Assembly (NCBI GenBank): GCA_020310875.1
Contig: CM035438.1
Location: 98,086,650-98,150,649, forward strand
Direction of reading: 5' to 3'
DNA from: Ceratopteris richardii
Taxonomy: Eukaryota; Streptophyta; Polypodiopsida; Polypodiales; Pteridaceae
Length of the DNA: 64,000 nt
Within the stretch, counting starts at the first letter, position 1. The number at the start of each line of letters is the position of its first letter. The notes below the pieces were generated by a model that was given only the letters and a program-made list of their open reading frames with translations, was not told where the DNA came from and did not search any database. Positions 1 to 9,315 of this stretch are shown in pieces. The position numbers and the translations under genes were made by a program.

Positions 1-239
1 ATAGAATACTCAAGATGAAGTTGTGTGATGATAAACTGGATGCGTTCTTTGTCTGAGCCTGTCAAGATCAAGTCATCTACATAGAGAATGATGATGGCTA
101 CTAAAGATTCCTTTTGATAGATATAGAGATTAGCATCAGCATTGCTTCTGTGAAATCTCTTGTCTTCAAAGAACTTATGAATCTTTTCATACCAGGCCCT
201 GGGAGCTTACTTGAGTCCGTAAAGCGCCTTGTGAAGCTT

Positions 240-614
240 CTAGACTTGATCTTCTTTGTCTTTGATCTTGAAGCCTTCATGTTGTTCAACATATACTTCT
301 TCTTGAAGTTCGCCATTGAGGAATGCACTTTTGACATCCAGCTGGTAAAGGGGCCACTTAAAGTGAGCACTTAGTGCTAAGATGACTCTTATGGTTATGA
401 ATCTTGCAGTAGGAGCAAAAGTTTCTTCATAGTCAATGCCATGTTGTTGCTTGTATCCCTTAGCTACTAATCTTGCCTTATATTTCTCTAGAGTGCCATC
501 AGACTTGTATTTGACTTTGTATATCCACTTGACTCCTATGACTTGATGATTGGTTGGTTTGAGAACTAATGTCCAAGTCTTGTTCTTTGCTATTGCATCA
601 AGTTCCTCTTTCAT
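240..614 (-). pseudogene. copia A reverse transcriptase, N-terminal part
   Basis: This segment carries classic copia RT sequence: [16 protein letters not shown], and [10 protein letters not shown] with the first catalytic Asp. A stop at 239-237 interrupts it. RT sequence then continues to base 1 with ALYGLK, APRAW and YVDDLILTG, including one further stop at ALYGLK. RT copies the genomic RNA into cDNA in the particle. The rest of RT and RNase H lie outside the window. Confidence 0.85.
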
Positions 615-1121
615 AGTTGTTTCCTATTCTGGTTGGCCTTGAGCTTCTTTGTAGTTAGATGGCTCTGGAATTTGCTGAATTTGGTGCATTAGAGCATAAT
701 TAACATAATGACTTTGTTCATGTTATTGCCTATCAAGAAGCCTTTGAGATCGACGTGGTTGTTGTGAAGTACTTGCTTCTGAGTTGGAAGTTGGAAATAC
801 CGAGTTCCCCTCTGAAGTGTAGATAGGTGGACTAAGACTTGTACTTGAATCTTTTCTTGAGTATGATGAAGCTTCATTGAAGATCACATCCTTTGAAATG
901 GTGATGGAGTGGTTTTCCATATCATATAGACAGTAAGCCTTTGATTGGTCACTGTAGCCTATGAATATTTGTTTCTTGGACTTTGATTGTAACTTGTTTC
1001 TATCTTCTTTTGGTACATGGACAAAAGCTTCAGTACCAAAGACTCGAAAGTAGTTCACATTTGGTTTTCTTCCATAGTATGCTTCGAAGGGTGTTTTGTT
1101 GTGTAATGCACTTGTAAATCC

Positions 1122-1535
1122 TCAATTAAGAATGTGAACGGCAGTGTGCACAGCTTCTGCCCAAAACATGTAGGGTAGATCCTTATGATGAAGCATTGTT
1201 CGTGCCATTTCCATCACACTGCATATCTTCCTTTCAGCAACTCCATTCTGTGATGGAGTATGACGCTGAGTGACTTGTCTTTTGATCCCTTTTTGGGTGA
1301 GAAAGTTATCAAAGTCATGATTGATAAACTCGCCACCTCCATCTGATCTGATGGTTTTGACTTTAGTTGAAGCTTCATTCTCAACTTCCTTGATACAAGT
1401 TTGAAACTTAGAGAATGTGTCTGACTTTGACTTCAAAAAATACACCCAAATAAAGCGAGAGTGGTCATCTACTAGAAGATAAACGTAGAGGGATCCACTG
1501 AGCGATGGGGTATTCATAGGTCCACATAAGTCCAT
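1122..1535 (-). pseudogene. copia A integrase core fragment
   Basis: The translation shows a DDE integrase core: a first Asp in MDLCGP, a second in RSDGGGEF and the Glu in QNGVAERK, with the usual spacing. Integrase inserts the retrotransposon cDNA into the chromosome. The frame ends at a TGA at 1121-1119 and resumes at 1058-723, where the C-terminal integrase region appears (GYSDQSKAYCLYD). It lies in a different frame from the upstream gag/protease. Confidence 0.85.
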
Positions 1536-1828
1536 GTGGATAAGGGAAAGTGGGTTCCTCGCTCATGTTGAAGCTTCCTTGGGAACTGGGGCCCTGTGTT
1601 GCTTGCCTTGGGTGTAAGCTTGGCAGACATCAGTAAGTTCCCCTATCTTTGGCAATCCCTTCACAAGTTTGGATGAAATCTCTGGTGCGACAAACTTGAG
1701 TTTGATTCTTTGGTTACAAAGCATGATAGCTTGTAGAGGCCCTTTTCTTCTATACCTTGAGCAATGACATCCTTTGTATGGGGATCAACTACCTTAACTG
1801 AGGTGTTATCAAACCATACTTGTTTGTC

Positions 1829-2989
1829 CTAACGTGTAATGGCCTTGACGGATAGTAGATTCATACATAAATTTGGAGCAAAAAGAACATTGGATAAAGA
1901 CTTGCATTCCCCCTGATGGTTGGAAATTTGAACTTTCCCTTTTCCTTCGATGGGTAAACTTTTGTTGTTGCCAAGATAGACTTCTCTCGTGTGCTCTTCG
2001 AGTTCTTGAAAGGAGTCCTTGTCTTTGCACATATGGGAGGTAGCTCCACTATCAAAGATCCACTCATGTGGGGAGCTTGAAGTCACTAGTGCTTTGGCTT
2101 CTGTGGAGATGAAAAGATCCTCACTCGAGCAGTAGGATCTATGTTGGGAGCCTTTGGATGCTTGCCTAGATGTAGAAGCCTTCGATGATTGTTTCTTTTT
2201 ATAGCAAAACTTTTCTAAGTGGCCTGATTTTCCAGAGAAATTATAGGTGAACTTCTTCGATGAATTATGCAACCCTTGCTTAGATCCATTGCTAGCCTCA
2301 TGACTTGTGGTTTTGCCCTTATTGAATGGGCCTTTTGCCTTCATGGCTGACTCTTGTGAGGAAGTCGATTTGGCTCGCGAGTCATGGAGAAGCAAAAGTC
2401 GACGAACCACTTCCCAAGATAATACTTGGCCACGATTATACAAAGTTGTGACAAATGTATCGTATGACTTAGGTAACTTGTTGAGAAGCCGAATGGCCAT
2501 GTCTTCACTAGAGATCTACCTACCACATAGTGCTATTTTACATTGGTAATCCTCAAATTGGGCTATGACTTTTGTAATTATGTCGTGTGGCCTAATAGTC
2601 AAATTATGAAACTCGGCCTCTAATGCATAGATCTTTGAAGGGGTCTTGTCTTCATACAAAGCGGCTAACGTATTGCAAGCATCCTTGGACGTCTTACATG
2701 CAGTGATATGTCCTTTTGTCAATTCGTCGCAAGCAAGTAATAGCTGACCTAAAGCTCTTTTGTCCTTGACGTTCCACAAATGCCAATTGTCTAAGTTGGT
2801 ATCCCTATTGGGTTCGGGGTCTGACCCATCTACTACTTCATGAAGGAGATTCGTATAGAGATAGGCGCGCATGACATTCTATAAATTGTAATTTTGGCCA
2901 TTGAGGCGTTCATCCTTAAGCATAAAAATAGGGGTGAAAGAGGGTAAAAAGTTAGCCATGGATGATGAGCTACCTTCACTTTTGGTCAT
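1829..2989 (-). pseudogene. gag: copia A gag and protease (broken)
   Basis: The frame opens at an ATG at 2989 and carries a UBN2-type gag. It is interrupted by TAG at 2881-2879 and another TAG near 2518-2516. The zinc knuckle, normally CX2CX4HX4C, has lost its first two cysteines (Tyr and Ser occupy those positions) and keeps only the His and last Cys, so nucleic-acid binding is probably lost. The retropepsin motif DSGATSH follows. Gag would form the virus-like particle and protease would cleave the polyprotein. The frame stops at 1829. This is a decayed copy. Confidence 0.85.
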
Positions 2990-2999
2990 TACAATGCTT

Positions 3000-3340
3000 T
3001 GAATATAAAGTGTTTAGAAACACAACCAAAATCTTTGCCAAACGCACAAGTTTTGAAGATAGAGTGTTTAGAAACACTACCAAAATCTTCTTGCCAAAAA
3101 TGTTGTAGCAAAATAATTGCAAAGTTTGAAATGAACGACTGAACACCGCACTTAAAACTCTTGGGGAGGGGGGCTTAGAGTAGCCCTACTCTTGCAAAAC
3201 ACGAAGATGAGTCGACGCGAGAGTGGAGGGCTTAGATTAGCCCATTGCAGATCGATTGAGCCTTAGAGTAGGCTTGAAACTTTGTGGGTGGGCTTAGAGT
3301 AGCCTCCAACCCATAAAAGTGCACATACACGATACTTTTC
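3000..3340. repeat. short repeated motifs upstream of copia A gag
   Basis: A 15-base motif GGGCTTAGAGTAGCC occurs at 3171-3185 and 3290-3304, with a one-base variant at 3228-3242 and an inverted partial copy near 3260-3273. The motif has GGCT...AGCC palindromic ends. A separate pair of about 34 bases (TGTTTAGAAACAC...CCAAAATCTT) lies at about 3008-3100. These are probably part of the copia A leader or its LTR, but I could not place an LTR boundary. Confidence 0.5.
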
Positions 3341-3975
3341 TTCTTATATTTTGAGTGTACAAAGATCGGGGGCACTTAGTGCGAAAATGCTGTGAGAGAT
3401 ATTCCCTTATGATAAATACAAATGAGGACTTATCAAATTGTCAAAGGTGGAGTTGGAAATTCTTGAACAATGTAATGCTGAGGAATGGTGCCACCATAAT
3501 AGGGTCAATTATCCGGTACAATAATTCTATTGAGGGAGTAAAAGAGGTGGATAAAGGTAATATGACCCGCATATGATTAGTTTGTGATCGCACTAAGAGA
3601 TACCAAAGTGAAGGTCCAAAATTTGTTAAGGAAGCATTCTAACTTCTATTGGAGGAAGCATGAGGAACGTCAAAGAGATGGTACAATGATTAATGGTTGT
3701 TACACAAATATACCATGATTTATCAAATAAGTCAAAGTAATGTATTTCCCATAATCCCATTCTTGACGTCGCTCACAGAAACGAATGCTTTGAACCAATG
3801 ATATCATCCATCATACGTATCCACGATTGCGCAATGTATCTAATAGATTGATCTCAATCAATTGCTAAAAATGTTGTCCCCATCCTTCGAGTCACCCCTC
3901 TTGAATGCTACTCGCAATAGCGTGGCTCATTCAAGATAGTCCTTGCTGTTATGACTGAGCATATCACGTGAATAG
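3340..3975. other. unassigned stretch
   Basis: I see no supportable gene here. Around 3788-3803 there is a weak primer-binding-like sequence on the minus strand (TTGGTTCAAAGC), which could mark a degenerate LTR junction for copia A, but no LTR pair confirms it. Confidence 0.3.
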
Positions 3976-4147
3976 CCGGCCCGCTCTATCTTCTACCATG
4001 TGAGATCTGATGAGTGGCTCAGAATCGATGCACTGCGACATGAGGGATGATAGCTATACAGTCGGCTCGCTCTATCTTCTACCACGCGAAATCTGATGAG
4101 TGGCTTAGAACTGATGCGTTGCGATATGAGGGATGACAGCTACACAG
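3976..4147. repeat. 86-bp tandem duplication upstream of the ERD15-like gene
   Basis: Two adjacent 86-base units (3976-4061 and 4062-4147) share the order CGCTCTATCTTCTACCA, ATCTGATGAGTGGCT and ATGAGGGATGA, with scattered, mostly transition, differences. The array ends about 110 bases before the ERD15-like ATG, so it lies in that gene's likely promoter or 5' leader. Confidence 0.85.
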
Positions 4148-4187
4148 GTTGATAGAGATGCTTGTGTGTCCAATCACGCAGAAACGT

Positions 4188-4642
4188 GGAGGTGTGGCAC
4201 CATCTTCCAAGCATTGTGGCGGACGCAGACTCAATCAATCATCAATTTGTTCTCGCCATGGCACTACAGAGTAGAGCTTCTTCCCATCTAAATCCAAATG
4301 CTCCTTTGTTTTTTCCCAGAGCTTATCTGCAAGTTGATGACTTCTCTCCCGAATGGTGGCGTCTTCTGCACTCATGGCCTGCTTTTCGTGATTATTGGCT
4401 CAGAGATCGCTATAATTGCTGCGGTGACGAGGGAGAACTCAGTGCAGACGAAATAGAGGAGCTCGATTTCGTTGATGATCTCGTCGAGTTTCAAGCCGAT
4501 CTTGTTGGTCTGGAGATGGCGGAAGAGGCTGTGCGATTTCTGATTGAGGATGGTGGGGGCGCACCTTCAGACTTCAAGAATGATGCTTCAGTTCTCTTAG
4601 AGGGCATGGAGGTGTGGCCCTGAATTCCAAGGACTATGTGGC
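4188..4642. repeat. imperfect direct repeats flanking the ERD15-like frame
   Basis: The segment at about 4188-4220 (TGGAGGTGTGGC, then TTCCAAG, then TGTGGC) recurs at about 4609-4642, overlapping the end of the ERD15-like coding region. The two copies sit about 420 bases apart, on either side of the frame. This may be a local duplication; it is imperfect and its origin is not clear. Confidence 0.5.
4258..4623 (+). CDS. ERD15: ERD15/CID-like PAM2-motif protein
   Basis: The frame encodes 121 aa from MALQSR. Residues 11-20 ([10 protein letters not shown]) are a PAM2 motif, the short peptide that binds the MLLE domain of poly(A)-binding protein. It is followed by [10 protein letters not shown] and [10 protein letters not shown] (about 24-44), the block conserved in plant ERD15 and CTC-interacting-domain proteins. 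An acidic tail follows. In the family these small hydrophilic proteins link poly(A)-binding protein to abscisic acid, drought and defence responses. I chose the ATG at 4258 over 4162 because the family motif begins right after it. The protein is shorter than typical members and lacks the C-terminal QPR-like motif, so it may be truncated or have an unrecognised exon. A direct repeat of about 34 bases flanks the frame. Function is inferred from motifs only. Confidence 0.72.
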   Translation: MALQSRASSHLNPNAPLFFPRAYLQVDDFSPEWWRLLHSWPAFRDYWLRDRYNCCGDEGELSADEIEELDFVDDLVEFQADLVGLEMAEEAVRFLIEDGGGAPSDFKNDASVLLEGMEVWP

Positions 4643-5504
4643 TTCTGAGCAGATCCACTAGAGAAGAGAAGCGGCATACCGAGATCCTCTCCTCTCGCTT
4701 TCTCGAGAGAATCGTCACGTATTTCTGCTGGAGAAGCCTTGGCTGCAGTCTGCCAACATCCTCAGAAGAGATTTCCCGAGGTCATAGATTAGATAAGCAG
4801 AGGAAGTTTCTGCGACAAGTCTCTCTCTTTCTCTCTCAGAAGTTGCTGCGATCGGCTGTCAATGAATGAAGAGAATGCTCCGAGATATGTGATGCAGAGA
4901 ATGCTCCGCCCATTGTGCAGCCGAAGTGACAAACACCTTCAGCTTTCTGATTGAGCACCTTTTGCACGTCAAGCTTCCTTCTTTGCGCTTATCGAAAATG
5001 CAATGTGTTGTCAACTGCAATGTGATACCAATGATGCACACTCTACCCCTAATGATGTTGTTGTAACATAGCGTTTATAAACAAAAATGATGTTGCTATA
5101 ACGTAGCGTTTATAAACACTTCAAAAAGGTGAGCTTCACAACAACTTTCTCATCAAAATGTCATGTTGCATAACAAAACAAAATGGAATGGAGAGTTGCA
5201 AAGTGAACAGAAATAATCTCCACACTTAGTTTACAACAAATGAACCTAAAAATGAGCATAACATACGATCAAATGCAAGGGTGGGAGGGAGGAAAAGCGG
5301 GGGGTAAAAGGTGTTCAAAACGATGAAGAAAATGGGTGGGAGGGTGGGCAAATTTGCTACATAAAATGCTCTATGAGCATGAGCTTGATGGCTAAAAGAT
5401 CCTCTCTATGAGAAGGAAGCAAAACTATCACCACTCAAGCACCATCACCACCAAAATGACTGCCAAATGCATCACCAAGACCTCCACCTAGCACTTTGAT
5501 ACCA
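4643..5504. other. ERD15-like downstream region and retroelement leader, no gene
   Basis: No coding feature is supported. A two-copy repeat of roughly 38 bases containing TAGCGTTTATAAACA lies at about 5050-5118. From about 5130 to 5504 the sequence is probably internal leader of the element whose LTR starts at 5505, because the primer-binding site abuts that LTR. The point where host DNA ends is not visible. Confidence 0.4.
5493..5504 (-). other. retrotransposon primer-binding site
   Basis: On the minus strand TGGTATCAAAGTGC follows directly after an LTR ending in TACA. It is close to the plant initiator-tRNA-Met primer-binding consensus TGGTATCAGAGC. This orients the adjoining LTR as a 5' LTR reading leftwards. 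Confidence 0.75.
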
Positions 5505-5920
5505 TGTAGAGAGTATGCATGCGGAAGCAAAATGAAAAGTAAAGTACTCTCACAAAACAAAGAACGTGTGAGACACAAAATGAGTAGACCATGAAGTGGG
5601 TAAACTCATGTGGATTATAAATGAGCTTGCCAAGAGCATGGAATAGGCTCCTCAAGCTTCTAACCAAGTACAAATGAGAGGAGAGGCCCTCCTTATATAG
5701 ATTTGGGAGGGGCTCTCAAATGTACATCATATGTGGGATAAGTCTCCTGAAAGGAGAATGAATACAACTTGTAGAAGCACATGGCAAGGTACCCAAACAT
5801 AAAGGAAATACAATATAAAATGGAAATAGACTAGAAATGGAGTGCCTCCTGGATACATAATGGAGATGCACTCATGCGAATACAAATGTAGATGAAGTAG
5901 GAGCAATCATGTCGTCAACA
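5505..5920 (-). mobile_element. LTR (5' LTR, minus strand) downstream of the P450
   Basis: Read on the minus strand it starts TGTTGACGAC and ends CTCTCTACA, about 416 bases, with TG...CA ends, a TATA box (CTATATAAGG, near 5691-5700) and an adjoining primer-binding site. No 3' partner lies in the window and the flanks show no target duplication, so the internal part extends left. The LTR and the P450 share transcriptional direction, and the LTR edge is 73 bases after the P450 stop, so it may supply or disturb the P450 3' end. The outer boundary is judged from the TG/CA ends only. Confidence 0.75.
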
Positions 5921-5993
5921 AAAAGATCATTTGGAGTGTGATGAAATAAGTGATTCGTATACTATCGAGGCCTCTTGACACAAAAATTAAATG

Positions 5994-6617
5994 CTATGAG
6001 GGAGTAAATTCTATAAGGAACCTAGGTATCTTCAATGTGGCTTTTGCTAGCAGATGATTTGCCAAGGACAATGCAATGCTCAAGTTCGGCGATAGATCTA
6101 CCTCACCAAGCTTTTCCCATTCAAACGCATGAAGAAGGTTTGCCAGCATTAGATGCACATTATTGAGGCCTAAGTTGAGTCCTGGACATGCTCGACGTCC
6201 TGATCCAAAGGGAATAAGCTCAAAATGTTGACCACGTAGATCCACACTTGAATCCATAAATCTTTCTGGGTAGAAGATGAGTGGATCTTCCCAAACATTT
6301 GGATCTCTTCCGATGGCCCACACATTTATGAAGGTTTGTGTACCACTCGGAATGTCATATCCCGAGACCTTACAGTCTTGTGAGGCCATATGCGGCACCA
6401 ACAGAGGAACTACAGGATGCAACCGCATTGTCTCCTTCACGATGGCCCTCAAATATGGCAAGTCCACAATATCTGATTCTTGCATCAAACGAGCTGACTT
6501 CGCTATGGCTTGTAGTTCTTTTTGAGCTTTCTTTAGAATACGTGGGTGCATAAGTAACTCCGCTAGTGCCCATTCAATAGTCAATGAGGATGTATCGATG
6601 GCTGCGCCAAACATGTT
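5994..6617 (-). CDS. cytochrome P450 (CYP71 clan), exon 2
   Basis: This exon encodes residues 296-502 of a microsomal haem-thiolate monooxygenase, which uses NADPH-P450 reductase and O2 to oxidise a small molecule. The splice acceptor TTGCAG precedes it at 6618-6623. It begins at the I-helix (FGAAIDTSS) and holds the ExxR charge pair (KETMR, E357 and R360), the PERF motif (412-415) and the haem loop PFGSGRRACPG with the ligand Cys439. All are intact and there is no stop before TAG at 5994-5996. The I-helix has Ala where Gly is commonest, a variation seen in some plant P450s. The subfamily and substrate cannot be assigned by eye; gymnosperm CYP750/CYP736-like groups are possible relatives. Confidence 0.93.
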   Translation of the reverse strand, partial: NMFGAAIDTSSLTIEWALAELLMHPRILKKAQKELQAIAKSARLMQESDIVDLPYLRAIVKETMRLHPVVPLLVPHMASQDCKVSGYDIPSGTQTFINVWAIGRDPNVWEDPLIFYPERFMDSSVDLRGQHFELIPFGSGRRACPGLNLGLNNVHLMLANLLHAFEWEKLGEVDLSPNLSIALSLANHLLAKATLKIPRFLIEFTPS

Positions 6618-7423
6618 CTGCAATACAGATTTATTTGTTAAGAGGGAACAAGGACTCTCTCTGTCTCGCACACACACATGCTCATAAACAAATTAACATT
6701 ATCTGGAACGCGTTAGCAGGAACGAGTGGTATCGTATGCGGTTATCGACATATGTACGCTGATGGAAAACCTAGTTTCTTTTCTCTTTCTTTTCTCTCTC
6801 CTCTGTCTGTGCAGCTTTCCATCAGTGTGGTCCGTGGTCTCTACGGAGCTGTACACGAAGTTATCAAGATTCCAGAACATCGTTTATGATAGGATTTAAT
6901 CCTGATATTGTAGCTGGAAAGTCAGCCATTCACGTAGAGCAATAAGTATTTCCACGCTGATCATCATACAAAAGAGGTACTAAGCCAACGACGTTACCCC
7001 CAATGCTGGTCGCAAAGACGAAGTGGCTATCCATAGCCACTCAGTGCTCTGAACAAGCTCGTGGTTCACATATGCCTGCGGATTAGCAACTTTCTAAAGC
7101 TCCAGAACCGAGCGAATGGTGGGTTGGAGAGCGAAGCTGAAGCGACGGTCTGAAGTGTTGCAGAACGAAGCTGAAGCTGTAGCGTTGCTGATGAAGTTAT
7201 GAGAGAGTCATCACTCTCCGAGCCTTGCTGGTGATTCTAGCTTTGCACGCGGCCAGTCCCAGTCACTCCTAGTGAAAATTGTAAAGCCCTGCGTTGCGCC
7301 ATGTGTGACGGATTGCTGGACGACGACGGTGCTGCGGCGACCGCAACAAGCATTCTTCTGCCTTCGCGTGCTCACTCTCGGTGATTTTCCCGTCTGTTGC
7401 AATACGTGCTCCTCGTCTGTCGT
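6618..7423. other. P450 intron, 3' portion
   Basis: Intron sequence on the P450 strand lies between the acceptor at 6618 and the LINE region. I see no coding sequence. The exact LINE 5' end is unknown, so some of the right-hand part may belong to the LINE. Confidence 0.6.
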
Positions 7424-7562
7424 GACACTCGACCCCCCGTCTATCACGATACGTGGCCCCCCATCTGTCGCGATACACTGCTTTGTGCAATAGACGTGGC
7501 CCCCCATCTGTCGCGATACTCCTCCATCTGTCGCGATACACTGCTTTGTGCGATAGATCCCC
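7424..7562. repeat. degenerate CpG-containing minisatellite
   Basis: The motif CATCTGTCGCGATAC occurs exactly three times, at about 7460-7540, with diverged relatives such as GTCTATCACGATACG on the left and linkers including CACTGCTTTGTGC repeated twice. It lies in the P450 intron just before the LINE. It may be the LINE's own 5' untranslated promoter region or an independent intronic repeat. Confidence 0.7.
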
Positions 7563-7599
7563 GCCTTGGTTTTTGCGCTCAGCAGACGGCCTTTTTTCG

Positions 7600-7900
7600 G
7601 AGCAAGTTTATCAGCTTAGTTCGTGAAGGTTTTTTTTTTTTCTTTTTTTAAATAAAGAAAGTTTTGGAGAAGAGTTTTTTTCTCTGCCATCTTTTCCTTA
7701 AAAAAAAGGAAATCCTTGACTTTTAACATCTGTCGCCTGTTGGGGTTTTTCCTAGAGTGAAGGCTTTTATTAGAAAAGAATAAAAAAGAGAAAAAAGTAT
7801 CAACAACTGATTGGGTCTTTCGTAGAGTGAAGGCTTTTATTACAAAAGAAAAAAACAAAAAAAGGTTAAATTGTCCAAAGTTTAAGATAATAGATTTATA
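7600..7900. repeat. T-rich tract and duplicated 30-base element before LINE ORF1
   Basis: A polypyrimidine run at about 7629-7650 is followed by two copies of AGAGTGAAGGCTTTTATTA (near 7753 and 7816), each preceded by TTGGGTTT- or TTGGGTCT-like sequence and followed by purine-rich AAAGAA runs. I interpret this as LINE 5' untranslated sequence. Confidence 0.5.
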
Positions 7901-7999
7901 GAAGTACTTTTGGAACCTTCAGTGAGTAGAAAGGAGCTCTTTTTAAAAGGAGAAAGCAGATTCAAAGTGTTTTTTGGGGGAGGATTTCCCTCGTTTATC

Positions 8000-9163
8000 A
8001 TGAACAATGTGGCTCCTCTTCAGTCCGGGTGCCCCCTTGAAATAGTTTCCGCCCCAGCAGGCGTCGCACTAGTGGTCTCTTTATGCACGGAGTCTGTGGC
8101 GGCTAAGCAAGAAGAACTGATGAAAACTTGCCTGACCGGGTAAATGTTTGGCCCTAGGCCCCCTCTTGAAAGTGTGAGAACTTGGCTTCGCAAGGAGTGG
8201 TTCCCGCGCGGCCTAATTGTGTGCAAATGTCAATTCCTGCCAGCGAATCACCTGCTTCTAGTTTTTGAAAACGAAGAGATGGCTTTCCAAGCCCTGCAAG
8301 CAGGCTCCTGGCAAGTGGGTCGGTCCACCCTTTGCCTTTTTAAGTGGACCCCAGACTTTGTTCCGAATAGATCAAAGCCTCTTCATTACCCGCTTTGGGT
8401 GGAGCTTCCCAATCTTCCTTTCTTTCTGTATGGATTTCTTCGTGAAATCGTCTCACCGATCGGTCGCCCGATGGCCTCAAGAGAGGATGTTGGGGGGTTA
8501 ATCTACGATGGTGCTCAACATTCTTTCAATGCAAGATGGCATCCACAGATCTGCGTTGAAACAGACCTGAACCAGGTCCTTCCCTCGAAAATGTCCATAA
8601 ACTGTGGAGATGGTAAGACTTGGACACAAGAGGTTACTTACAAGAATTTGCCAAATGCGTGCTTCCGGTGCGGGCATCAAGGTCATAGGATCAAAGACTG
8701 CCCCCTGAAGAAAAGTACCAATAAAAATAAGCTTAAACCAGATTGGACCCTGGATCCTTTCCCCCAAGATGACACTCGGGGTCATCCCCCTCCGATGGAG
8801 GAAGAAGTGGGAACTCGCGTTGCTGAGACCGATTCAGAAGGATTCACTGAAGTAAGACATAGAAGGAAAGTTAGCCCTCGAAAATCAACAGTAAGGAACG
8901 TCACGACAATCTCCCCCTCCAATAACATATACTGTAACCTAGAAAAAGAGATTAATGAAGTTGACTTCCCAGGGGACAACCACTTTGAAGAAGACCCCAC
9001 TGATAATACCCTTGGGTGCTCTACCAACAAAGAAGACAACCAAGAAGGTTACACCATGAGTAAAGAGGAAGGCTTCACTACTAGCAATGAAGATAACCCA
9101 AATAGCGAAAGCTCCTCTCTTGGACCTACCCTTCTGGTATGCTTTCCAAGATCACCGCAATAA
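8000..9163 (+). pseudogene. LINE-A ORF1 (nucleic-acid chaperone), one nonsense codon
   Basis: One frame runs from ATG 8000 to TAA 9163, broken by a single TAA at 8141-8143 within the DUF4283 signature (TCLTG, stop, MFGPRPP). A one-base change from a Tyr codon would explain it. Downstream are the rest of DUF4283 and a perfect CX2CX4HX4C zinc knuckle (CFRCGHQGHRIKDC, bases 8660-8701), followed by an acidic low-complexity tail. ORF1 proteins of plant LINEs bind the element RNA in the ribonucleoprotein. Confidence 0.85.
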
Positions 9164-9315
9164 AAGTCAAAGCTTAAAGGAAAACAACCTTCCGGCATGC
9201 CTTGGAAGAGCCCCCTCAAGAGTAGGATCCTAAGTCAAGAAGTTGGGAGGAAAAAAGAAGACCATAAGAAGAAAAAAAATCGGGTCCCTCCCCTCAAAGA
9301 GGGCAACCATCATTA

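Larger units (their letters stand above)
1..2989 (-). mobile_element. Ty1/copia retrotransposon A, coding part, truncated by window edge
   Basis: Read on the minus strand from 2989 leftwards, the order is gag, zinc knuckle, protease, integrase, reverse transcriptase, which is Ty1/copia order. The element runs off the window at base 1 inside reverse transcriptase; the YVDD active-site motif lies near bases 71-82. Gag and protease share one frame, while integrase and RT lie in another, so a frameshift falls between about 1560 and 1815. Several stops add to the damage. It is non-autonomous. No LTR can be assigned with certainty: the LTR with PBS at 5505-5920 has the right orientation but is 2.5 kb away. 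Confidence 0.9.

Noticed and set aside
3976..4147. CRISPR-like array
   Set aside because: It has only two long adjacent units without spacers, and the genome is eukaryotic.
5505..5920. Solo LTR
   Set aside because: A primer-binding site abuts one side and no target duplication is seen on both sides, so it is a 5' LTR with attached interior rather than a solo LTR.
7211..7541. Arg/Asp-rich frames in the P450 intron
   Set aside because: They read through the CpG minisatellite and end within it; no domain or start context supports them.
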